Of a stretch of DNA of 37,508 nt, positions 1 to 8,275 are shown one piece after another. Source of the stretch: Nitrospina sp. (lineage in GTDB: Bacteria > Nitrospinota > Nitrospinia > Nitrospinales > Nitrospinaceae); the NCBI GenBank assembly GCA_004357365.1, contig SMVT01000005.1:1-37508 (forward strand), in the 5' to 3' direction. The notes under the pieces are model-generated. The model was given only the letters and a program-made list of their open reading frames with translations, ran no database searches and was not told the DNA's origin. Position 1 is the first letter of the stretch, and each line of letters starts with the position of its first letter. Made by a program: the position numbers and the translations under genes.

Positions 1-387
1 ATCGATCCCCATGCGTTCGGCTTCGCTTTCGCAAAACACGGGAACCGCGCCCAGCCACAACAGGGGCACCACCGAGGCCCAGAACGTCGCCGACGGCACC
101 AGCACCTCGTCGCCCGGCTTCAGCCCCAGCGCGTAAAACGCCGCCAAGAGTCCCGCCGTGCCGTTGTTGTGCGCCAGCGCGTACTTGCGGCCGGTGAATT
201 CGGCATAATCCTTTTCCAGCTTGCGGATGACCGGATGCGTTGAAATGTTGCCGTCACGCATCACTTCGAGCACCGCCCGTTCATCTTCCTGAGTCAACAG
301 CGGCCAGCGGTTGGCCGGTGCATGGTCGGCGGTCACCGCCGGAACCCCACCCAGTATCGCCGGTTGGTTGTGTTTAACTTGCGTCAT
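1..387 (-). CDS. DegT/DnrJ/EryC1-family PLP aminotransferase, N-terminal part
   Basis: This is the first 129 codons of a gene running off the left edge. The translation carries the family's N-terminal pattern: a GG-P segment, a stretch around ISTHPVIRKLEKDYAEFTGR and the cofactor-pocket segment ALAHNNGTAGL followed by GDEVLVPSATFWAS. Enzymes of this family use PLP to aminate keto-sugars or act as sugar dehydratases; the PLP-binding lysine lies beyond the edge. The ATG at 387 is preceded by a good Shine-Dalgarno (GAGGTG). It lies 21 bases downstream of the GlpD-type gene on the same strand, so the two are probably cotranscribed. The exact substrate cannot be told. Family call firm, function open. 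Confidence 0.85.
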   Translation of the reverse strand, partial: MTQVKHNQPAILGGVPAVTADHAPANRWPLLTQEDERAVLEVMRDGNISTHPVIRKLEKDYAEFTGRKYALAHNNGTAGLLAAFYALGLKPGDEVLVPSATFWASVVPLLWLGAVPVFCESEAERMGID

Positions 388-408
388 GCGTCACCTCGCA
401 GAATCGGT

Positions 409-1926
409 TTAGGAATAGACTTGAGCCAGCACGCCGTCGAATCGGCGCTCCACGGCTTCTATATAATCCAGCACCAGCTTCCGGGCGATCACGGATTCCC
501 CACCGGAAAACTGCAAGGCCAGTTGTTCCAGATGGGGAACGTTCTCGTTATTTTTTCCCAGTCCCTCTCGCGGAACCCACTGGGAAATATTGGTGCGCCG
601 CCGCAGATAGTCTTCCAGATTCAGACAGCGTTCACCCTCGATACACCCTTTGAGCGAAGGCACTTTCTCCTGCAATCCGGGATAGGTATCCCACTCCATT
701 TCGGCAGGCGTGGACGCTGGGACGGGTAACCTCCGCTGGCCGGGAGCCACCAGGCCCCGGACCTGCTTCTCGACTTTTTCGGCGACCGAAACACAGCTGG
801 TGAACTTGCCGCCGTACACCGAAATCCAGGGCTTCAGCCGGTCCCGGTGGATTTGGTGTTTGCGGGAAAGGTTGAGGGGATAACACTCCTGCGAAAAATT
901 CTTTTTGACGACCAGCGGCCGAACTCCGCACCGCAGGGAAACCACGTCGGCGGGGTCGACCTGTTTTTTCAGGTTGCGGTTGGCGCGTTCCAGCAGGAAA
1001 TCCACGTCCTCCGGTTCGGTGCGCACGCCCCCCTCGATCGAGGGCAGACAGGTCTCCGTCGGGCCCCACAAAGCGACCGGACCCCAGGGGATGTAGGCCA
1101 GCACGTCGTCCTGCTCGCCCATATCGAAGATCAAGGGATAATTATGCCGGTCCTGCCGCTCGAGGCCGACAAACACCCCTTTGCTGAACACGTGCTTGAA
1201 GGGAGTTTCGATCTTAAACTGGCGGTTGACGGTATCGGTCCAAACCCCGGCGCAGTTGATGACACAGCGGCTTCGGGCCAGGCGCGCCCACCCCGTGACC
1301 TGATCGGTCAACGTCAACCGCCACAGCCCGTCCCCGGCATGGTACTCGCCCCCGGTGAGCGCGCAGTAATTGAGAGCGATGCCCTGCCGGGAATCCTGGC
1401 CGGTGATCCACCGCAGTACAAAGCGGCTGTCGGATTGATTTAAAACCGCTTCCTGATATAAAAAGGAAGGGTCGTGTTCGCCGTTTTTCAGGAACGCTTT
1501 TTCCGCGTAGGATTCCTCGACCCGTGGCCGCTCCCTTTGGCACAGGCCGAGCATCCAGTAAAAGTACAGGCCGGACGCCATGAGGTATTTGTTCAAGCCG
1601 GTCTCCCGCGAGGGGATGTAGCGGAACCGTGCGGGCGACACCTCACCTCCCAGATTGCGGATCATCGCCTCGCGGTCGCGCGACAACTGGGCCACGGTTA
1701 AAATATCCAGATTGCGCAGGTACAGCAGGCCCCCCCAGACCATCATGGCCGAGGCCTGGCTGGTGCCGCCGGCAAAATCTCCCTTGTCCACCAGCAACAC
1801 CCGGTAACCCTTCTGGCAGAGGTGATGGTAAAGACTGGCGCCGTTGATTCCGCCGCCGATGATGGTGGCATCAAAGGTTTCACGTTGTGCAATCTCCAGA
1901 TCGATGCTTCGCTGATTCTCACCCAT
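409..1926 (-). CDS. glpD: FAD-dependent glycerol-3-phosphate dehydrogenase-like protein
   Basis: A 505-residue FAD oxidoreductase of the GlpD/DAO family. The dinucleotide-binding motif GGGINGA sits at residues 24-30, followed by the conserved LVDKGDFAGGTSQASAMMVWGG region typical of GlpD, and a C-terminal helical domain with DYLRRRTNIS. GlpD oxidises sn-glycerol-3-phosphate to dihydroxyacetone phosphate and passes electrons to quinone at the inner membrane face. The length matches the family. The ATG has a strong GGAGGAGGT ribosome site, and a promoter lies about 100 bases upstream. Its neighbour downstream is a DegT aminotransferase rather than glpF or glpK, so it may serve an accessory pathway; other DAO-family substrates remain possible. 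Confidence 0.8.
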   Translation of the reverse strand: MGENQRSIDLEIAQRETFDATIIGGGINGASLYHHLCQKGYRVLLVDKGDFAGGTSQASAMMVWGGLLYLRNLDILTVAQLSRDREAMIRNLGGEVSPARFRYIPSRETGLNKYLMASGLYFYWMLGLCQRERPRVEESYAEKAFLKNGEHDPSFLYQEAVLNQSDSRFVLRWITGQDSRQGIALNYCALTGGEYHAGDGLWRLTLTDQVTGWARLARSRCVINCAGVWTDTVNRQFKIETPFKHVFSKGVFVGLERQDRHNYPLIFDMGEQDDVLAYIPWGPVALWGPTETCLPSIEGGVRTEPEDVDFLLERANRNLKKQVDPADVVSLRCGVRPLVVKKNFSQECYPLNLSRKHQIHRDRLKPWISVYGGKFTSCVSVAEKVEKQVRGLVAPGQRRLPVPASTPAEMEWDTYPGLQEKVPSLKGCIEGERCLNLEDYLRRRTNISQWVPREGLGKNNENVPHLEQLALQFSGGESVIARKLVLDYIEAVERRFDGVLAQVYS

Positions 1927-2340
1927 GGTTGACCTCCTCCTGGAGCGTTTGGAGCATCGGGAAGGAGAACCTCACCTGACACTCCCTGGGGTGGCCGGGC
2001 CCTCTCCTCCCGGTTTTCCATAAATCTACAACCTTGATAAACTTTTGTCAATGAATATTTTATTTTATATTTATTATTCCCATAGGGGCCTGGATTTGGA
2101 ATATTATTAACTTATTGATATATAAAGTTTTTCTTGATTCTTGTGGGCGGCGACGAAATTCCGATTTTCGGGGATTGGCGATCCACATCAGGCCTTCCGG
2201 GTCTCCTGCGCTTTCCGCCCCGGACTGGGTACCAGCCCGATCAACCTCTTTCGTCCGGTTTTTGATAAGATGGGCCTCTGTATGAAATTTACTGGGAAAC
2301 CCCAAATTCTCATTTCTCTTCCGGAGAGTCTCCTCTAGCC
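1927..2340. other. Intergenic region between divergent glpD and the ABC operon
   Basis: This 414-base gap holds the glpD promoter on the minus strand and, on the plus strand, an extended -10 (TG-A-TAAGAT, 2263-2271) about 70 bases before the ABC ATPase. The centre, about 2040-2140, is strongly AT-rich. No convincing short gene, RNA or long repeat was seen. Confidence 0.5.
2023..2051 (-). promoter_or_regulatory. Sigma-70-type promoter for glpD
   Basis: On the minus strand, TTGACA (2051-2046) and TAGATT (2028-2023) are separated by exactly 17 bases. The -35 is a perfect consensus and the surroundings are AT-rich. The predicted start near 2016 gives a leader of about 90 bases before the glpD ATG. 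Confidence 0.6.
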
Positions 2341-3012
2341 ATGATCGTTCGATTCGACGGGGTTTGTAAATATTTCCAAGCGGGCGGGCTGCGGATCGCC
2401 GCGCTTTCGGACGTCAGTCTGAGCCTGGAGAAAAAGGATTTCGTCACGGTGATGGGTCCCAGCGGCGGCGGCAAGACCACCCTGCTCAACTGCATGGGCG
2501 GCCTCGACACACCGGATGCAGGCGCCATCCACCTCAATGGCCAATTGCTTTCCGAAATGAAGGACCGCGAGTTGACCCAACTGCGGCGGCGTGAAATCGG
2601 TTTCGTGTTCCAGTTCTTCAACCTCATGCCCACCCTATCGGTCCTTGAAAACATCGAACTGCCGTTGTTGCTCAGTCACGCTGCGAAGGCAGGCAGGGAT
2701 CGCATTGCCGGATTACTGGATTACGTCGGCTTGACCCATCGCGCCCGGTCATTTCCCGCCGAGTTGTCGGGCGGCGAAATGCAGAGGGTGGCCATCGCCC
2801 GGGCGCTGGTACATCAGCCCTCCCTGCTGTTGGCGGACGAGCCGACCGGCAACCTCGATTCGGAAAACGGGATCAAAGTTCTCGATCTCCTCAAACAGGC
2901 CAACGAGGATTTCGAAACCACCGTGGTGGTGGCCACGCACAATCCCCAAGCGGCGAAGTACGGCAACCGCCACTTCGATATCCGCGACGGCAAACTCCAA
3001 ACCCTTAAATAA
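2341..3012 (+). CDS. ABC transporter ATP-binding protein, LolD/MacB type
   Basis: A 223-residue ATPase with all nucleotide-binding motifs: Walker A GPSGGGKTT (39-47), Q-loop at FVFQFF (about 88-93), signature LSGGE (142-146), Walker B LLLADEP (162-168) and the H-loop histidine at 200. The segment after Walker B, TGNLDSENG, and the FFNLMPTLSVLENIELP segment are characteristic of the LolD/MacB/FtsE-like type 7 ABC family. It powers the permease encoded 24 bases downstream. Members of this family extract lipoproteins or drive mechanotransmission across the periplasm rather than classical import. No adaptor protein gene is adjacent. The substrate cannot be read from the sequence. Confidence 0.92.
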   Translation: MIVRFDGVCKYFQAGGLRIAALSDVSLSLEKKDFVTVMGPSGGGKTTLLNCMGGLDTPDAGAIHLNGQLLSEMKDRELTQLRRREIGFVFQFFNLMPTLSVLENIELPLLLSHAAKAGRDRIAGLLDYVGLTHRARSFPAELSGGEMQRVAIARALVHQPSLLLADEPTGNLDSENGIKVLDLLKQANEDFETTVVVATHNPQAAKYGNRHFDIRDGKLQTLK

Positions 3013-3036
3013 ACCGGAGAGGATCAACCGCCGACC

Positions 3037-5616
3037 ATGAGCTTTCTGATTTATTTCAAGGACCTGTTCACGGCGCTTATCCTGCGGCCTCTGGTGCGCG
3101 ATCCCTTTCGATTTGTCATCACCATTCTCGGGGTCGCCCTCGGCGTATCGGTATTTTTGAGCATCCAGCTGGCCAACCGGCAAACCATGTTGTCCTTCAG
3201 CGAAAGCGTCGACCTGGCGTTGGGGAAGGCCGATGCGGTGGTCGAAGCGGAAGGCATCCCTTTTGACGAAAAATATTTAAAAATTCTGGAAGAGCTTGGA
3301 GATGAGATACGAGCCTATCCGATCATTCGGGGATACGGCGTGGAGGTGGATAGCAACGAGGTGGTGGAATTTCTGGGGACCGACCTGCTGAAAGCCAACG
3401 GCATCCGCGACTTTTCCCTGAAAACCAAGCGCTCAAATTTTACAAGCCTGTTACCCCTTATCCTGGATCCCCGGGGCGTCATATTGCCGGAAAAGTTTAT
3501 TCCGGAAACCGACTTCAAACCCGGCGATCACGTCCATTTTCTAATCAACGGCAAGGTACAAAAGCTCAACGTGAACGGCATTCTGGAACACAAGGGTCTG
3601 GCCAAAGCGTTGGACCGGAATTTTGCGGTCATGCACCTGTTGGCCGCGCAAAAAGCCTTCGGCAAAATCGGAAAACTGGACCGGATTGACGTGGAGTTTC
3701 TAAAAGACAGGGATTTTGCCTTCATGCAACGAAAAATTTCGGAAGTGCTTCCCGGTTTCCTTCGGGTCGACCGGCCGGAACGCAGAAACCAGCAGGTCGA
3801 AAAAATGTTGCGCGCGTTTCAATACAATTTGACGGCGCTCAGTTTCGTCGCCCTGCTGGTCGGCCTGTACCTCATCTACAATATGATTTCCCTGTCGGTG
3901 GTGCGCCGGCGAACGGAGATCGGGACCCTGCGGGCGATGGGCGCCTCGCCGGGATTGATCGCTTCCATATTTTTGCTGGAAGCGGGAGTGATCGGGGTTA
4001 TCGGATCAGCCCTCGGTATCGCGTTGGGCTATTACCTGGCCCAATTTGCGCTGGATGCGGTGGCCATCACCGTCAACAATCTGTACGCTCCCACCCACGT
4101 GACCCAAGTGGATTTTCATTGGGATCAAATGGGCCTCTATTTCCTTTTCGGTGTCGGGTTGTCGTTCGTCTCGGCGGTCATCCCCGCCTGGGATGCCGCC
4201 ACCACGTCGCCCACCCAGGTCATGCGGCGCGGCAGTTACGATCTCAAAATTTTTCGCGGCAACCGCAAACTGACCGTCCTGGCTCTGTTTGTTTTTCTGC
4301 TGGCGGCGGTGTGTTCGCAACTCCCGGCCATCGCGCAGTTTCCTTATTTTGGATTCCTGGCGGTGTTCTTCATTGTGATGGGAATTTCCTTCCTGGCTCC
4401 CTCAGGCCTGCTGGTTCTGCGCGATCTTTCGCACGGACTGTGCAAACGCTGGTTTCAGGGCGAAGGCCTGCTGGCCAGCATGAACCTGGCGCAGAACGTG
4501 GGGCGCAACTCCATGGCGGTATCGTCGCTGGCGATCGCGTTCATGATGGTGATCAGCATGTCGATCATGGTGCACAGTTTTCGGCAGACGGTGGTGATGT
4601 GGATCAACCAGACCCTGCAAGCCGATCTGTTCGTCCGCGCCGCCGGGGGCAAGAATATTGATTACCAATACACCCTGCCGCTGGATAAAGTGGCCGCGCT
4701 CCGGGAAACACCCGGCGTGAAGGCGGTCGACCTGTTCCGCGCCATCCCTATTTCCTACCACGATGAGCCGGCCCTTCTCGGCTCGGGGGATTTCAACATT
4801 CTGTCGCGTCACGGCAATCTGGTGATCAAGCAAGGTCCGCCGGCCGGCGAGCTCGCCGAATTGTTGGTGGGATACAACCGCGCCATCGTGTCGGAATCGT
4901 TTTCACTGAAGCATCAGGTGGACACCGGGGACCGCCTGGCCCTGAACACCCCTTCCGGGCCTCTGGAATTGGAGATCGCGGCGGTTTACTACGACTATTC
5001 GCAGGAGCGGGGACTGATTATTATCGACCGCGGCACCTACCTGAAATATTACAACGATCCCAACGTCAACAGTTTCGTGGTCTACCTGCAAGATGCCAAA
5101 CATCTGCCGGAGGTCCGCAAGGAAATCATCCGAACCATCGGGAGTTCCGACCGGATTATCGTGCGGTCCAACGTGGAACTCAAAAAGGAAGTGCTGAAAA
5201 TTTTCGACAAGACCTTCGCCATCACTTATTCGCTGGAAATCATCGGCGTCGGCGTGGCGGTGCTGGGATTGTTCAACACGCTGATCTCGCTGATTATCGA
5301 ACGGCGGCGGGAAATCGGTATCCTGCGTTTCATCGGGGCGTTTCAGGAGCAGATCAAAAAAATGATTCTGATCGAGGCGGGACTGCTGGGAGTGATCGGC
5401 TCGGCGCTGGGCCTGGCCGCCGGGATCGTCGTGTCTTATCTGCTGATCTTCGTGATCAACAAACAATCGTTCGGCTGGACCATCCAGGTGTTTTTTCCTT
5501 ACACTTTTATACTGATCGCGGTGATTCTGTTCTGGATCGTCGCTTGCATGGCCGGGCTTTATCCCGCCCGCCTCGCCATGCGCCTCAACCCCAAAGAATC
5601 CGTCAGAGCGGAATGA
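3037..5616 (+). CDS. ABC transporter permease with two FtsX domains
   Basis: An 859-residue inner-membrane protein. An N-terminal membrane segment (about 27-48) is followed by a large periplasmic domain and a three-segment FtsX domain (about 265-390) with the RRRTEIGTLRAMGAS coupling region. After two more hydrophobic segments and a further membrane segment near 490-515 comes a second periplasmic domain. A second FtsX domain ends the protein, with ERRREIGILRFIGAFQEQ and the closing YPARLAMRLNP. The duplicated architecture of about 10 membrane segments matches the long, YbbP-like permeases rather than the four-segment LolC/E type. The ribosome site GGAGAGGA precedes the ATG. It forms an operon with the ATPase. 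The substrate is unknown; lipid or lipoprotein handling is an inference from the family. Confidence 0.88.
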   Translation: MSFLIYFKDLFTALILRPLVRDPFRFVITILGVALGVSVFLSIQLANRQTMLSFSESVDLALGKADAVVEAEGIPFDEKYLKILEELGDEIRAYPIIRGYGVEVDSNEVVEFLGTDLLKANGIRDFSLKTKRSNFTSLLPLILDPRGVILPEKFIPETDFKPGDHVHFLINGKVQKLNVNGILEHKGLAKALDRNFAVMHLLAAQKAFGKIGKLDRIDVEFLKDRDFAFMQRKISEVLPGFLRVDRPERRNQQVEKMLRAFQYNLTALSFVALLVGLYLIYNMISLSVVRRRTEIGTLRAMGASPGLIASIFLLEAGVIGVIGSALGIALGYYLAQFALDAVAITVNNLYAPTHVTQVDFHWDQMGLYFLFGVGLSFVSAVIPAWDAATTSPTQVMRRGSYDLKIFRGNRKLTVLALFVFLLAAVCSQLPAIAQFPYFGFLAVFFIVMGISFLAPSGLLVLRDLSHGLCKRWFQGEGLLASMNLAQNVGRNSMAVSSLAIAFMMVISMSIMVHSFRQTVVMWINQTLQADLFVRAAGGKNIDYQYTLPLDKVAALRETPGVKAVDLFRAIPISYHDEPALLGSGDFNILSRHGNLVIKQGPPAGELAELLVGYNRAIVSESFSLKHQVDTGDRLALNTPSGPLELEIAAVYYDYSQERGLIIIDRGTYLKYYNDPNVNSFVVYLQDAKHLPEVRKEIIRTIGSSDRIIVRSNVELKKEVLKIFDKTFAITYSLEIIGVGVAVLGLFNTLISLIIERRREIGILRFIGAFQEQIKKMILIEAGLLGVIGSALGLAAGIVVSYLLIFVINKQSFGWTIQVFFPYTFILIAVILFWIVACMAGLYPARLAMRLNPKESVRAE

Positions 5617-5662
5617 TTCTCAATAATTAACAACCCTTTCACTACAGAGGACACAGAGACCC

Positions 5663-5702
5663 GCGTGACGCTGGACCTGATTCAGCTCCGGGCCTTGCCC
5701 GG
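5663..5702 (+). repeat. Dispersed intergenic repeat, family A
   Basis: A GCGTGACGCTGGACC segment is followed after a few bases by GCTCCGGGCCTTGCCCGG. The same pair of blocks occurs inverted at 15638-15698, and the palindromic AGCGTCACGCT core recurs at 26329-26339. It lies in the gap between the ABC permease and recJ. Confidence 0.7.
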
Positions 5703-5710
5703 ACGCAGAT

Positions 5711-5734
5711 GCCTGTCCTGAGCTTGCCGAAGGG
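5711..5734 (+). repeat. Dispersed intergenic repeat, family B
   Basis: A 24-base block beginning GCCTGTCCTGAGCTTG and ending CGAAGGG. It matches, inverted and with one mismatch, 14714-14737. Both copies lie outside genes. Confidence 0.7.
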
Positions 5735-5801
5735 AATACAGATAAACACCGATGAAACATAAAACCCAGATCCTTCGTTTCACTCAGGATGACAATCTTG
5801 T

Positions 5802-7550
5802 TTAGCTTTGTTTTTCTTCCATGCTGGATCTAAGATCGAGGAGTTTGATTTCGATGGAGTCGCGGCCGCCCCAGGTGTTGCGGCGTATTTCGTACACCAG
5901 ATCGATGGGTGCGTGGGCGTCGATGGATTGAAATGCGTGGGCCAGGTTGAAGCCGATAACATTGCGGAAGTGATTGCCCTGGAACGCCCGGAAGCGGACG
6001 TGGTTGTCCTCGCGGCCAACGAACTTGACGTTGCGGGCCCGGACTTTACTCGATAAAAAAACCGGGACCTTGTTCATCTGCCCGAACGGTTCCAGGCTTT
6101 CAATTTCCTTGAACAGCTCCTGGGTGATGTCCTGCATCATCAGGGTAGCGTCCACCTGCAACTCCGCCACCAAGTTGTCCCTAGTAAGATATTCGTCGCC
6201 GACCCGGTTCATGGCTTTCCGGAATGCGTCCACGCGGCCTTCTTCGATGTTCAATCCGGCGGCATAGGCGTGGCCGCCGTACTGGATGAGATGTTCCGAA
6301 CATTGCGTCATCGCCTTGACCAGGTTGAACGACGGAATACTGCGCGCCGATCCTTTGCCAACGCCTTTTTGGAGCGCGATCAGGATCGCCGGCCGGTAAA
6401 ACTTTTCCGCCAGTTTGGAGGCGACGATGCCGATCACTCCCTGGTGAAAATTTTCCGACGCCAGCACGATGACATTTTCATTTTCCAGATCTACCTGCCG
6501 ATCCAGCAGATACTCCGCTTCCTCGTAACACCATTTCTGCGTTTCCTTGCGTTCCTCGTTCAATGCGTCCAGCGATTTGGCCATTTCCATGGCTTCGTTG
6601 AGGTCGGACGACACCAGCAGGTGCAGGCCGCGGTCCGGTTGACCCAGCCTTCCGGCGGCGTTCAGGCGGGGTCCCATGCCGAACCCCACGGAAGAAGAAT
6701 CGACTTTACCGTCGACACCGGCGACCGATTTCAGGGCGATCACCCCCGGCTTGACGCTGTTGCGCAAAGCTTCCAGGCCATGCGCCGTGAGCACATGGTT
6801 TTCGTCGATCAGCGGCGCCATATCGGCGATGGTGCCCAAGGTGAACAGATCGAGATGTTTTGTGAGGTTCGGCAGGCGGTCTGCCTCCCACCCCGCGTCC
6901 AGCAGGCCCCGGCGAATGCCCTCCGCCAACTTGAACACGATGCCAACGCCGCTTAGAAATTTGAACGGGTACGTGCAGTCGGGTTGGTGCGGATTCAACA
7001 CCGCCAGCGCATCGGGCAATCCTTCCTCGGCGATTTGATGGTGGTCGGTCACGATGACCTCCATGCCGATCTTGTTGGCATGCGCCACTTGCCGGAGTGC
7101 GGTCACCCCGGTATCCGCCGTAATGACGAGGTTACAGCCGCGCGCCTTGATGGTGTCCAGCGCCTGCTCGTTGAGGCCGTAGCCCTCCTCCATGCGGTTG
7201 GGCAGGTAAAAATCGAACGGCGCGTCCAGTTCGCGGAAGAAATGCACCATCAGCGCGGCGGAAGTCACGCCGTCCACATCGTAATCGCCGTACACAGTGA
7301 CGGTCTCCCGGTTCTGGATGGCTTCAACGATGCGCCGGACGGCCACATCCATTCCCCGCATCAAAAAAGGATCATGGACATGATCCAGCTGGGGGTTGAG
7401 GAAAAAGCGGGCCTCTTCCGGATCCCCGAGACCGCGGTTGACCATCAGGCGGGCGAGAAAGGGAGATACTTCCAGCGCCTCACACAACCGGTCGACCGAG
7501 GCGGTTTCCGGATTCGCAAAAATCCATTTTTTGTTCAATGCCGACAGCAT
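5802..7550 (-). CDS. recJ: Single-stranded-DNA-specific 5'-3' exonuclease RecJ
   Basis: A DHH-superfamily nuclease of 582 residues from the ATG at 7550, close to the usual RecJ length. The catalytic motifs are DYDVDG (89-94), DTGV (146-149), DHH (169-171) and RLNAAGR (295-301). The DHHA1 domain carries GGHAYAAG (425-432), and an OB-like C-terminus follows. RecJ degrades single-stranded DNA from the 5' end in recombination and mismatch repair. The frame stays open further upstream, but that would overlap rnhB by over 100 bases; the ATG at 7550 has a GGAG ribosome site and begins 16 bases after the rnhB stop. It is probably cotranscribed with rnhB. Confidence 0.95.
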   Translation of the reverse strand: MLSALNKKWIFANPETASVDRLCEALEVSPFLARLMVNRGLGDPEEARFFLNPQLDHVHDPFLMRGMDVAVRRIVEAIQNRETVTVYGDYDVDGVTSAALMVHFFRELDAPFDFYLPNRMEEGYGLNEQALDTIKARGCNLVITADTGVTALRQVAHANKIGMEVIVTDHHQIAEEGLPDALAVLNPHQPDCTYPFKFLSGVGIVFKLAEGIRRGLLDAGWEADRLPNLTKHLDLFTLGTIADMAPLIDENHVLTAHGLEALRNSVKPGVIALKSVAGVDGKVDSSSVGFGMGPRLNAAGRLGQPDRGLHLLVSSDLNEAMEMAKSLDALNEERKETQKWCYEEAEYLLDRQVDLENENVIVLASENFHQGVIGIVASKLAEKFYRPAILIALQKGVGKGSARSIPSFNLVKAMTQCSEHLIQYGGHAYAAGLNIEEGRVDAFRKAMNRVGDEYLTRDNLVAELQVDATLMMQDITQELFKEIESLEPFGQMNKVPVFLSSKVRARNVKFVGREDNHVRFRAFQGNHFRNVIGFNLAHAFQSIDAHAPIDLVYEIRRNTWGGRDSIEIKLLDLRSSMEEKQS

Positions 7551-7566
7551 TCCAAACTCCAAAAAG

Positions 7567-8178
7567 TTATTCCGGGCGCGGGGGCCAGTATTCCGCCACG
7601 CCTTTAAACGTTTTCCGGTGAATGGGACAGGGGCCGTACTCCCGGATGCGTTCCTTGTGCAGGCGGGTGCCGTATCCCTTGTGCCGGGAAAATTCATATC
7701 GCGGGTACTGCTCGTGGTACTCCTCCATCAGCCGGTCGCGCGTCACCTTCGCCAGCACCGACGCGGCGGCAATGGAGAGACGGGTGTCGTCCCCGCCGAT
7801 AATAGTTTTCTGGTGCGTCTCGCATTCGATGCCGCGGTTGCCGTCGATCAACAGCAGATCGGGCTCCAGGGGCAGTTGCTCCACTGCGCGCTTCATGGCC
7901 AACAGCGCGGCCTGCAGGATGTTGATCTCGTCGATGGTGGTTTCATCGACACGGGCGATTCCGAATCCTGTGCATTGCGCGATGATCTGGTTGAACAGGC
8001 GTGCGCGAAGAGTCGGGGACATTTTTTTGGAATCGCGCAAACCGGGCAGGGAAATATCCCGAGGCAACACCACAGCGGCGGCCACCACGGGACCCGCCAG
8101 AGGCCCGCGCCCCGCTTCGTCCACTCCCGCCACTGAACGATATCCGGAATGTTCCGCTTCCATTTCGTGGTCCCGCAT
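7567..8178 (-). CDS. rnhB: Ribonuclease HII
   Basis: A 203-residue RNase HII, which nicks RNA-DNA hybrids and single ribonucleotides embedded in DNA. The N-terminal catalytic block VAGVDEAGRGPLAGPVVAAAV includes D20 and E21; further acidic residues lie in the LLLIDG and AKVTRDRLMEEY segments. The ATG at 8178 was chosen because AAGGAG lies seven bases upstream and a promoter predicts transcription starting at about 8191. The in-frame ATG at 8226 would lie upstream of that start and has no ribosome site. recJ follows 16 bases downstream. Confidence 0.95.
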   Translation of the reverse strand: MRDHEMEAEHSGYRSVAGVDEAGRGPLAGPVVAAAVVLPRDISLPGLRDSKKMSPTLRARLFNQIIAQCTGFGIARVDETTIDEINILQAALLAMKRAVEQLPLEPDLLLIDGNRGIECETHQKTIIGGDDTRLSIAAASVLAKVTRDRLMEEYHEQYPRYEFSRHKGYGTRLHKERIREYGPCPIHRKTFKGVAEYWPPRPE

Positions 8179-8197
8179 CGGCCACTCCTTTGCGCCG

Positions 8198-8226
8198 ATA
8201 ATAAGTGATTCGCCGGGGGCTGGCAA
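8198..8226 (-). promoter_or_regulatory. Promoter for rnhB-recJ
   Basis: On the minus strand, TTGCCA (8226-8221) and TATTAT (8203-8198) are separated by exactly 17 bases. The predicted start is near 8191, giving a 13-base leader that still includes the AAGGAG site. It lies back to back with the M48 promoter, with 14 bases between the two -35 boxes. Confidence 0.6.
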
Positions 8227-8240
8227 TAAAAAAGTGGCCG

Positions 8241-8269
8241 TTGAAAAGTAAGGTGGTGAATTCTATAAT
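8241..8269 (+). promoter_or_regulatory. Consensus promoter for the M48 lipoprotein, apparently leaderless
   Basis: TTGAAA (8241-8246) and a perfect TATAAT (8264-8269) are separated by exactly 17 bases. The usual seven-base step from the -10 places the start on 8276, which is the A of the ATG. No ribosome site is at a usable distance, which agrees with a leaderless message. Confidence 0.7.
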
Positions 8270-8275
8270 CAATTC

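Noticed and set aside
7551..7697. Longer RecJ starting inside rnhB
   Set aside because: The extension is a shadow of rnhB; the ATG at 7550 has a ribosome site and gives the normal family length.
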